Source: Seminavis robusta (lineage: Eukaryota; Bacillariophyta; Bacillariophyceae; Naviculales; Naviculaceae). Taken from it: a stretch of DNA of 64,000 nt. Both the position numbers and the translations under genes were made by a program. The stretch covers positions 1 to 64,000 of the forward strand of contig CAICTM010000238.1 of assembly GCA_903772945.1 (NCBI GenBank), in the 5' to 3' direction. Below, piece after piece: positions 1-9,466 of this stretch. Under the pieces are notes generated by a model. The model made no database searches. It was not told where the DNA came from and was given only the letters and a program-made list of their open reading frames with translations. Positions within the stretch are counted from its first letter, which is position 1; every line of letters begins with the position of its first letter.

Positions 1-675
1 ACACTCAGGTTCGCTTTGCTCGCTACACTCCGGTACAAGTACCTCGTATTGAATCCTTATGACAAATACATGCGCAACCGAAATTGTCAATCCAGCCATT
101 GTAGCCGGCTGCCGTAAGTTACATCCGGCGACAGTGGCAACAGTACGAACACACTCAGGTTCGGCTTTGCTCGCTCACTCCGTTACCTCGCATTGATCTT
201 ATGACGAATACATGCCAACCGAAATTGCAATCAGCCATGCGCTATCGCAGACATCTCTAGGTACCGGCGCGCTGCCGTATAGTTACATCGGCGACAGTGG
301 CAACAGTACAAACACACTCAGTTCGGCTTGCGCTACACTCCGTACCTCGCAATGGTATCCTGTTCGGTACTGTTGCCACTGTCACCGATGTAACTATACG
401 GCAGCCGGCTACAATGGCTGGATTCATAATGTTCGGTTGTGCATGTATTCGTCATAAGGATCCAATGCGAGGTAACCGAGTGCAGCGAGCAAAGTCGAAC
501 CTGAGTGTGTTCGGTACTGTTGCCACTGTCACTAATCGATGAACTCTACGGTAGCTGGCTATGATGGCTGGATTGACAATGTTCAGTTGTGCATGTATTC
601 GTCATAAGGATCCAATGAAAGGTACCGGTAACGGAGTGTAGCCAGTAAAGCGGAACCTGAGTGTGTTCGGTACTG
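1..675. repeat. ~148-bp satellite, left block with internal inversion
   Basis: This is a tandem array of a ~148-bp unit, recognisable by the core GACGAATACATGCACAA next to a GGATCCTTAT box. Cores read on the plus strand near 60 (as GACAAATAC) and 202, then on the minus strand near 443 and 597. The orientation switches at about 350-360, where a 'TACCTCGC' segment runs straight into the reverse complement of the unit end. Short ORFs across the block simply translate the repeat. Copies differ by small indels and substitutions, so the array is not freshly amplified. The array probably continues to the left of the window. Confidence 0.9.
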
Positions 676-703
676 GAGTAACTGAGCTGGAACTAAGGAA
701 TCA

Positions 704-2616
704 AGAGACGAACGCTGAAAAAAAACGAATGCAATACACGGCTCTTAGCCTTATTCGCGACTCGATCCTAGATAGGGTTTGAGTTCGACTCATGACTGAG
801 TCTCTCGTGAATAGTCATTGAGACAGGGTTCTCATGACCGCTAGTCATACTAGGTCGATGGTGAAACATCGCGCTAGATATTTAGCTGGCGTGGAGAGGT
901 TCCACGCTACTAGATAAATGCTAGACGAATCTTCCACGCGTTCCGTTTTTGGATCGTGGAACGAGTAGGATTACTACCACAACCTACTCTATCACACTTT
1001 ACAGTCTCCCGCGGGAGTTCAGATCTACGATCCCTTGATTGTGATCTCTCTCGTTGATTAGTTTTCATAGCTTTCTAATCCTCTCATAACTTTCATTCTC
1101 TCAAACTCAAAACACTCGAAAGATCTTTACACTAGCTTTTAGCGTAGTGCACATTCCTTCCTAAGTTCCTCGGCACCAAGCCTTTTCGCCTCAGAGTATA
1201 GAGAACCAGGCTGTTTCACATCTGCATATAAAGAAACTGATACATGTTCAGGTGGAAGAGAGCCTCAAGTGGAAATGGTCACGGGTGAGAAGACACCATT
1301 GTTTCGAACCGCAACAGGAGCAGTGACATTTTCATCGGCATTGGCGGCACCAGTACCAGATGGACCAGTATAGATATACGTTTCCTTCTTCTTCAAACAC
1401 AAAGTCTGGAAATCTTTGATTGCCTCATGGTGGCTCCCTAAATGCTTGCTGTGGTTGCCATGCCCTTTGAGCTTGCTGGTATCCTTCAGCTCTTGTATGA
1501 CGTCTTGACCAAACAATCATAGAGAACATGTATAATCATCAAAACAATTGAGACAACAATAGTAGGGCTTCCTCTTCCACCTGCCCTTTGTAGAGCTTGT
1601 CCTTTGCCGGCTGATCCAACTTTTCCAGTTCCTCCTAATCCTCAGCATTGGCGACATGAACAAACTTGAAAACCTCCCATACGGCTGACGGCTCTTGATT
1701 CCTCCATCAAGTATTCACCTTCTTCTGGTGCTCTATGAGTCCCTTTGACTTTTCGTAAATGCGGAGCATGGTTTGATCTCTTCCGCTTCTTCCTGTTTGT
1801 TGTCTTCCTCCTCGTCATCGTCCCTGTCGTTCTCGTTGGCAGGGTTGGCGAAGGCATCACCTCCTGGTGGGACGACATCTTCTCCATCGGCGATGGCTTC
1901 ATCCTCTCCGGCTACATCATCAACCTCTTTGGCAATGAAGTGGTCAAAGGTTTCTTCATGGCCATGGACGTCCTCCTCATCACCATCAACATCAGGTACC
2001 ATCATGGCGGTTGACATCTATAATGAAATTGTGGGTGGGAGGTGGGAGGTGGTAAAGGAACCAGATAGGGAACCAGATACGTGGACATTGAACCAGTTAG
2101 CGGTAGCGGAACTACTTACAAATTGGTTCGGAGCCAGATACGTAACCAGATACGGTAGGTGGTGGTGTAACCAGATAAAGTAGCCAGTTATGGCGCGAAA
2201 ATGCTAGGGTTTCCCGTATCAGGTTCCAGATCTGGAATTTATGAGCGATCCAAGAATAAAATGGCGCCTCGTAACCAGATAGCATAACCGTAACCGTAAC
2301 CAGTAATCAGTTAGCGTAACCATTTATCGTGTAGCTAGTTCCAACAAGTTATGGAACCAGTAACGGGAACCACGTACACTCACGACCCTTAAGTGGTTAA
2401 GGTTCCGGAACTATTTAGAAAATACTAAGTGGTTCCGGTTCCAGTTACGGAACCACATAGCCAAAACCTAAGTGGTTCCGGTTACGCTATCTGGGTGGAA
2501 CCAGTGCATAACAGTACAAATAATGCGCAACCTCGACTATCTGTAGTGGTTCCTGAACCCTGTCAGAATCGAATCGAGACACATAATGATTCGGCTTTTT
2601 TTCAGCGTTCGTCTCC
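704..2616. mobile_element. Putative core of a foldback-like element
   Basis: This non-satellite segment is bounded by inverted copies of a ~20-bp sequence (GAGACGAACGCTGAAAAAA at about 705-725; its reverse complement at about 2593-2612). The satellite to the left is in minus orientation and that to the right in plus orientation, so the whole forms long inverted arms around a core. The core contains a CTAG-rich part (760-1000), weak minus-strand ORFs at 1265-1516 and 1733-2017 (the latter very acidic), and a degenerate GGAACCAGATA repeat field (2030-2530). I see no transposase domain, so if mobile it is probably non-autonomous. The alternative is two satellite blocks joined around unrelated DNA. 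Confidence 0.5.
2030..2530. repeat. Degenerate GGAACCAGATA / GTAACCAGAT repeat field
   Basis: About 500 bp are filled with variants of AACCAGATA, GTAACC and GGTTCCGG in both orientations. Examples are consecutive AACCAGATA words near 2060-2085 and 2150-2175, TAACCGTAACCGTAACC near 2286, and AAGTGGTTCCGG repeated near 2430 and 2475. The words are too irregular for a clean period. No ORF of note exists in the stretch. Confidence 0.6.
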
Positions 2617-2623
2617 TGTTTCC

Positions 2624-4500
2624 TCAGTTTGCTCGCTACTTGGATCCTTATGACGAATACATGCACAACCGAATATTGTCAATCCAGCCATTGTAGCCAG
2701 TTACCGTAGAGTTACATCGATCCGTGACAGTACCGAACACACACTCAGGTTCCGCTTTACTGGCTACACTCCGTTACCTGTACCTTGCTTTGGATCCTTA
2801 TGACGAATGCATGCACAACCGAACATTGTCAATCCAGCCAACGTAGCTACCGTAGAGTTCATCAATCAGTGACAGTGGCAACAGTACCGAACACACGCAG
2901 GTTCGACTTTGCTCGCTGCACTCAGTTACCTCGCATTTGATCCTTATGACGAATACATGCACAAACCGAATATTGTTAATCCAGCCATTGTAGCCGCTAC
3001 CGTACAAGTTACATCAGCGACAGTGCAACAGTACCGAAAAACTCAGGTTCCGCTTTGCTGGCTACACTCCGTTCGGTACCTTGCTTTGGATCCTATGACG
3101 AATACATGCACAACCGAACATTGTCAATCCAGCCATCATAGCTAGCTATCGTAGAGTTCATTGATCGGTGACATTGGCAAGTACCGAACACACTCAGGTT
3201 CACTTTGCTCGCTGCAGTGGTTACCTCGCATTGGATCCTATGACGAATACATGCACAAAACCGAATATTGTTAATCCAGCCATTGTAGCGGCTCCGTACG
3301 ATTACCGGGACAGTGTCAACAGTACCGACAACACTCAGGTTCCGCTTTGCTGCTACACTCCGTTCCTGTACTTGCATTGGATCCTTATGACGAATACATG
3401 CACAACCGAACATTATGAATCCAGCCATTGTAGCCGGCTGCGTATAGCTACATCGACGACAGTGGCAACAGTACCGAAGTTCGGCTTTGCTCGCTACGGT
3501 TACGGTACCTCGCATTTGATCCTTATGACGAATACATGCACAACCGACATTGTCAATCCAGCCATGTAGCCAGCTACGTGAGTTCATCGATCCGTGACAG
3601 TGGCAACAGTACCGAACACACAGGTTCCGCTTTACTGGCTACACTCCGTTACCGGTACCTTGCATTGGATCCTTATGACGAATACATGCACAACCGAACA
3701 TTGTCAATCCAGCCATCATAGCTAGCTATCGTAGAGTTCATTGATCGGTGACATTGGCAAGAGTACCGAACACACTCAGGTTCAACTTTGCTCGCTGCAG
3801 TTGGTTACCTCGCATTGGATCCTGATGACGAATACATGCACAAAACCGAATATTGTTAATCCAGCCATTGTAGCCGGCTACCGTACAGTTACGTCGGGGA
3901 CAGTGTCAACAGTACCGAACACACTCAGGTTCCGCTTTGCTGGCTGCACTCCGTTGCCTGTATCTTGCATTGGATCCTTATGACGAATACATGCACAACC
4001 GAACATTATGAATCCAGCCATTGTAGCCGGCTGCGGTATAGCTACATCGACGACAGTGGCAACAGTACCGAAAGTTCGGCTTTGCTCGCTACGGTTACGG
4101 GTACCTCGCATTTGATCCTTATGACGAATACATGCACAACCGAACATTGTCAATCCAGCCATCGTAGCCAGCTATCGTAGAGTTCATCGATCCGTGACAG
4201 TGGCAACAGTACCGAACACACAGGTTCCGCTTTACTGGCTACACTCCGTTACCGGTACCTTGCATTGGATCCTTATGACGAATACATGCACAACCGAACA
4301 TTGTCAATCTAGCCATTGTAGCCAGCTATCGTTGAGTTCATCGATCGGTGACAGTGGCAACAGTACCGAACAAACGCAGGTTCGACTTTGCTCGCTGCAG
4401 TCGGTTACCTCGCATTGGATCCTTATGACGAATACACTCACAACGGAATATTGTCAATCCAGCCATTGTAGCCAGCTGCCGTATAGCTAGTGGCAACAGT
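2624..4500 (+). repeat. ~148-bp satellite, right block, 13 copies
   Basis: Thirteen head-to-tail copies lie in plus orientation, with cores starting at about 2652, 2801, 2948, 3097, 3242, 3389, 3527, 3677, 3827, 3982, 4123, 4277 and 4427. Spacing is 138-155 bp. Alternating copy types (for example CGCATTGGATCC versus TGCTTTGGATCC) suggest a higher-order pattern. ORFs here in either strand are repeat translations, not genes. Confidence 0.92.
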
Positions 4501-5082
4501 ACTTGATTTGCGCATACAGGAAAATGGGTACCGACACAGGAATCACCACCAAAACAGTAGGAAATAACAAGAAGGGATGAATCCGGTAGGAGGGTCCACT
4601 CTCTTGTGTGTTGTCGAGTAGCTAGCCTTGCTCCTGTTCCCTTTCAATGAGTCGACGACGATCCGTTCATGCTGTTGGTGGGGCTGGAGTTAACAGTTTC
4701 CTCCGTACACATACCTCCGTAGCGATAGCCTCTTCTTCCTCGTGTTATTCGGAGCGATCAATCGTTCGTTGGACCGCGACAATGGTAATTCATCGGCCGT
4801 CAGCAGTACAGCAGAGAAAACAACAAATAGATATGGGTTTTGTTTTCTGTGCTCAACTGCAGACGACCGGAGACTTACCATTGTTTTTCAAATTGCACCA
4901 ACTTGGCCGTCATGGGCCGAGAACTGACTGCCATCCCACGGTCCATAGGATTCAATGAGGGATGGCTTTCCAATCTACACCGGAGAAGGATGGCTTGAGT
5001 GAGGCTTGGATAATAGAGATAATAGAGGTGCGATCGATCGATTCGAATAATTAAAACAACTCACCTGATGACGGCCGAGCTC
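4501..5082. other. Intergenic, no gene recognised
   Basis: This is unique-looking sequence with only short overlapping ORFs on both strands (for example 4647-4958 plus). They have no recognisable motif and no splice signals that would extend them. Around 4938 there is a partial match to the dispersed GGATTCAATGAGGGA repeat described at 5083. Confidence 0.5.
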
Positions 5083-5322
5083 AGATTTCTCTCCTGAATA
5101 CCATAGCAATTCAATGAGGGAGAGAAGTCAGCGCTGCACCTTCAATAACACTCTTGATAATAGGCTTACCTCGTACCGTTGGATCGGTCGTTCGATCGAT
5201 TCAACTAGGATCGATCGATTGGATAAAGCACTCACCATTGTTGTCGGCCAAGCTTGGATTTACCTCCTGTTTACCATACGAATTCAATGAGGGAGAGAAG
5301 TTAGTGCTGCGCCTTCAATAAT
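5083..5322. repeat. Two copies of a ~75-bp dispersed repeat
   Basis: Copy A is at about 5083-5150 and copy B at about 5247-5322. Both read AGCTTGGATT-like start, CTCCTG..TACC, ATTCAATGAGGGAGAGAAG, then GCGCCTTCAATAA. A third copy lies at 9758-9838. Between A and B are ATCGATCGATT-rich words. The function is unknown. It could be a fragment of a non-autonomous element or a conserved non-coding RNA, which the sequence alone cannot decide. Confidence 0.7.
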
Positions 5323-6097
5323 GGACTTTCACTCAGATCGGTTTATCCTTAACCTTAGTAACTTCAACGGTTCTTTTTCCACGAATCAATCTAAATCTTT
5401 CGAAAGGGAACTTGTTACTTAACGATACACATGACCGTTGATTCTGCAACTGAAGTGCGGCTACTCTATTTTACACAGTAAACGCCGGCAAATCGATTCC
5501 AGAGTGCCACTGAGGGGGTAACCAAAAGGAGCGTCGTCTCTATGGAGACGAAATTCGATTCAAGATTTTCATCCTTCCATCGAATCGGATCGAATGGAAT
5601 GGAATCGGATCAATGGAATTGAATCAATCAATCGTCCACAGCACGTCCTCTGACGCAAACCTCACGGCGATGGTAATTATGCCGTTGAAGATCCCATTGA
5701 TCCTAAACATAGAACATCAAAGCATGCCCAATCAGGTCACTTAGCCAATTTGAATGTTTATCGTCTGAAATGTCTAAACACAAGAGCATGCCAACATCTG
5801 TTTCAAAGCTAATTAGCAAGGTTGGGTGCAGTCTTTTTCCGAGAGTCTAAACTCGATTGGTGCGATCACCGTCGGTTGCTTGACCGGATACAAATGCGAC
5901 CGATGAGCAAACCAATTCATTTCGGAGTTGGTGAGGAAGGATAGAAGTGAAGTACTAGTACATGTAGATCTTCAAGGTAGCCTCTCATCTCTCTAGCTAG
6001 CAAACTGAAGACTCATATACCGGTATTTGGGTAGGCCAGAGGAGCGGTAACTGGATAGGCGAGACCAATCTCTTCGAGCAAGCAAGCAAGTGGAACC
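5323..6097. other. Upstream region of the tyrosinase gene
   Basis: No gene was seen. 5560-5640 is an imperfect simple repeat of GAATC/GGAATCG words. A small perfect stem, CGTCTC-TATG-GAGACG, lies at about 5533. The proximal part (6000-6097) is presumably the 5' leader and promoter of the tyrosinase gene, but no element can be named. Confidence 0.4.
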
Positions 6098-8494
6098 ATG
6101 ACGAGCTATTATTTTCATTGTTGCCTTCTGTTTCTGTTGCCTGCATTTTGTCAGGCGCAATGCGGTGTGAGTCGACGCCGTCCTTGGCGATCCCTGAGCT
6201 GTGGCGAACAGGATCAATTTCTCAATGCCCTTCGAGCCCTCAAAGCATCGGGGGTATACGATGACATTGCCCGCGTTCATTGGCTTACCGGTGGAGCGGC
6301 TCACAATGTGCCCGCCTTTCTTCCGTGGCATCGATACTACCTGTGGGTCTTTGAACAGCAGCTCCAACGAGCCAGTGGCACGTGTGTTACCGTTCCCTTT
6401 TGGGATTGGGAACGGCCGGATTCTCTCGAGACCGTCTTTCGAGGAGGGACCTTTGGAAGCCAGAATGGCGGAGGTTGCGTGGACAGTGGTGTGTCCCAGG
6501 GTTGGAATTCCCAGGTGGAAGGATGTCTGCGACGTGAATTCAATCGACGGTGGACCTTCTCGAGAGATGTCGAGGTGCTCAGTCGCATTACCAACTCCAA
6601 CAATTTTGCTTCCTTCTCTGTGGAACTGGAAGGGGCTCCTCATGCATCGGTGCATCAGTTTATAGGAGGACAAATGAGAAATACGTTCAGTTCCGAAGGT
6701 AGGGATATGGAATACTGTGGGGGTTGCTTTCCTATGTTTGCAACCGCAGGGAACATTCACTAACGCCTTCTTTGCTGTGCCTCCTTGAAGATCCTCTATT
6801 TTGGCTCCATCAGTGAGTTTCTCTCAGATTTACTTGTACTTTTTACTGTACCTATACTTGCTCAAGATAAGTCCTGACATTTACTTCTATTTGGCATTTC
6901 CTGGTTTTAGTGCCAATGTCGATCGCATTTGGGCATTGTGGCAAAACTATCAAGGACATCACAATCTGGGTCCAGAGGATTACGAGTGGGAGGTACGACA
7001 GTGTTTCCAAGCCTAACTTCTGTGTTGCTATCATGTTCCAATTTCTCAATAATTGCTGGTTTCCATCCACAGCACTACCACGCCAATCTCGATTCTCAAC
7101 TTACGATAAATGGCGACAGAGGAGGATACTTTGATCGCCCATCAATACGACAGGTTTTGTCCAATCGGGGACTCGTCAATGTCCAATACATGGATGACAA
7201 TTTGGCACGAAACTTGATTCAAACCAGTGGGCAGTTTGCCCAATCGATCAATGAAGGGTGGAACGTGCCTGTTCGAGCCAACGAGCAGTGTAATGGAAAC
7301 AACAATATCGGTGGTGGTGGTAACAACAACAACAATGGAGGGAATCAAGGAGGTCAAGGGAACCAACAAGGGCAGGGCCAGGATCAACAACAAGGGCAAA
7401 ATCAAGGCCAGGGACAGCAGGAACAGGAACAACAACCACTCTGCCTTGCAACAGATGACCCATGTTTGCGAAACAACCAATGCTGCAGTGGCCAATGTTG
7501 GCGGGGAGAGTGCTGGGATGATGGCGGCAATGAGGAACTGCCAAACTGTCTTGCGCCAGATGAACCATGCGTTCAAAATCGCCAATGTTGCAGTAGCCAG
7601 TGTTGGAGGGGAGAATGCTTGGACGATGGCAGCAATCAACAACCGCAGCAGCAACCTCCTCAGCAATCTGAGGAACAGACAACATGTCGAGAGATTGAAC
7701 AAGCATGCAACAGCCACGATCAATGTTGCAGCGGCCGGTGCCGACAAGGAGAGTGCTGGTCCAATGAAATCAATAATGGTGGAAATCAGCCAAGCTGCCG
7801 AGAACTATTGCAAGGTTGTAACCAAAACTCGCAGTGCTGTAGTGGACAATGCGTACAAGGAAGTTGTTGGGACCTGAGTGTAGGCAACACCCCGCAAGAT
7901 AATGAAGACCAACAGGCACGAACCTGTGGACTGGCAGGTAACCAATGCAGGCGCAACAGACACTGTTGCAGCCGCTGGTGCCAAAGTGATGGAACGTGCC
8001 GAGGCGATGGCGGCGACAACAACAGCCAACAGCAGGAGGCACAACAGGGGGGAACTTGCAGAGAAGGGGACGAACCCTGCACTCGCAATTCGCATTGCTG
8101 CAGCCGCGCTTGCCGAGCGAGGACAATGACCTGCCGTAGCCAAAGGCTACGTCGGGTCACTGCCAATAATGAATATTGGCAAATTCCATCTCAGGCGCCT
8201 GAGACCAATGAATATTGGCAAACAAAGGATCCTGTGAGTGGTCTTGATGAACCGGAGTTGTCCAGCATGGAACTGGACTCAAGGTGGCATGAACTCATGA
8301 ACCTCTACAACGGGACTCGTCCAGATTTGATTTTTGAAATCCTGGGACGAGAGGATTGCGAGAATCGAAGCGTTGCAGCAAATCATACCATTGAATCAGC
8401 GAGCTCTGAATGGATTCAAAGCTTGCACCTGCCGAACGAGACAATGCATACATATGACTGTCACTATCTTATTGTTCATGGCACCGAAAACTGA
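6098..8494 (+). CDS. Secreted tyrosinase with six C-terminal knottin-like repeats
   Basis: Exons are 6098-6698, 6791-6812, 6911-6992 and 7073-8494; introns are GT-AG, 80-98 nt; product 708 aa. The type-3 copper tyrosinase domain oxidises phenols to quinones. A signal peptide ends at about CQA/Q (residue 21). CuA ligands are H61, H69 and H78 (…HNVPAFLPWHR). CuB ligands are H182 and H186, then the DPLFWLHH block (201-208) followed by ANVDRIWALWQ. The second exon is only 22 nt and encodes DPLFWLH. After the enzyme comes an Asn/Gly/Gln-rich linker (about 305-355). Then follow six ~27-aa modules (about 359-592) of the pattern C-x6-C-x5-CC-x3-C-x4-C, with slight variation in the last two. A short tail has NEYWQ twice. 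The product is likely secreted or frustule/cell-wall associated, with the knottin modules as binding or cross-linking units (inference). Exon joins restore the CuB motif exactly, so the model is strong. Confidence 0.92.
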
Positions 8495-9289
8495 TTTCTT
8501 CTTAAAGACACAAGGGGCTTTGCTTTGCTGGTTCTTCTGTGAAGGACAAAGACCAAAAGAGGATGCCTTTAGCAGCGTGGCAAGTTCTATAGATTCTACA
8601 TAATGCCCCAAGATATGACTTCTTGATGCCTTAGCATCTAATACTCCGGCTTTGGGCTCATGGGTCCTCAAGCACTTCTTATCTGAATCGAATCCGTCAA
8701 TAAACCTTTGACTTTGTTTTTGTGTTAGAAGGAGGCGGTTTTGCTTTCGATGCTTGAAAGGGCTCAAAGAACACACGGAGAATTGAATTTCAATCTCCTT
8801 ATTAATGACAGCTGAGCCAAGGACAGTTGTGGTGCTACATTTACATTGGTACCAGGTTAGCCATTGCCAAATCTTCGGGGAAAACAGCACAATCATTACA
8901 TAAACGAAATCTAAACCTTTATTTGCACAACACTGAGCAATCCTTCTATTGGCAAGAGCTCAAATGTCCCTTTGTCGGCTTACTAGTACCGTTGCTGGTG
9001 CAAAATGCCCCCATGATATCGCCAGCTACCACCTGCAGTCAGAACGGACTCGACTCTACTCATCTCTCAACATTGATAATTGACCTTGAATCGTCTATGC
9101 AGGAAAATCAGACATGTGCGAAACCAAAGAAGCTTTCATTTCGCTCGGCAAAGAGACTGCCGAATCGAATCGTTAGGCTTGCCTAGAGTAGCATTCCACA
9201 CCGCAAGAATGGCAGGGATCCTCCAAGTAGAAACAACACATCAACTCCACGAGTTCTTTCAATGGAAAACTACGGGTACACACTTCAAA
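8495..9289. other. Convergent intergenic region, no gene recognised
   Basis: Lies between the 3' ends of the tyrosinase gene (plus) and the MOZART1-like gene (minus). ORFs at 8396-8896 minus and 8827-9186 plus lack any domain signature. They overlap each other or the tyrosinase 3' end, and I treat them as chance. Confidence 0.5.
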
Positions 9290-9466
9290 CTACGCGGAAA
9301 CACTCTCAATGACAGCCAGTACGGCATCTGGGTGCACGCCTTCCCGTAGCAACTCCACAATTGCCTTGAGTGCCGGTGTTGACAGTCCAGTATCCAGCCG
9401 ATTGGATAGTGCTTGGACCAGCTGCAACAACCTTGCCTCCTGTTCTTCATCTTCTGGAGAATTCAT
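9290..9466 (-). CDS. MZT1: MOZART1-like mitotic-spindle organising protein (58 aa)
   Basis: A single exon encodes 58 aa. The core has the family pattern: LLQLVQALSNRLDTGLS, then LKAIVELLREGVHPDAV, then LAVIESVSA. These match the MOZART1/GIP signature of 'L..IS..LNTGLD..TL...V.L.E.G.NPEAL..VI.EL'. MOZART1 binds the N-terminal region of gamma-tubulin complex proteins and helps recruit and activate gamma-TuRC at microtubule-organising centres. The family is normally 60-85 aa, so this is a compact member with a short acidic N-terminus (MNSPEDEEQE) and almost no C-terminal tail. The ATG at 9466 is the only plausible start. An upstream intron adding residues cannot be excluded. Confidence 0.85.
   Translation of the reverse strand: MNSPEDEEQEARLLQLVQALSNRLDTGLSTPALKAIVELLREGVHPDAVLAVIESVSA

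Noticed and set aside
1733-2017. Acidic minus-strand ORF in the core of the foldback-like element
   Set aside because: Asp/Glu runs arise from GTCATC/CTCCTC-type simple sequence. An overlapping plus ORF is equally long and no splice sites connect it to 1265-1516.
2286-2320. TAACCGTAACCGTAACC run as a possible telomere-like repeat
   Set aside because: Diatom telomeres are TTAGGG-type. This is short and embedded in a degenerate AACCAGATA field.
2798-4490. Multiple ORFs of 70-160 aa in the satellite (for example 3093-3587 minus, 3168-3569 plus)
   Set aside because: They are direct translations of the 148-bp repeat in several frames, with no start context or domain, and change frame with each indel between copies.
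7142-8166. Long antisense and shifted ORFs over the tyrosinase tail (7142-7747 minus, 7227-7877 plus)
   Set aside because: Shadows of the repeated Cys-rich region; the sense frame has the knottin pattern and continues the tyrosinase exon.
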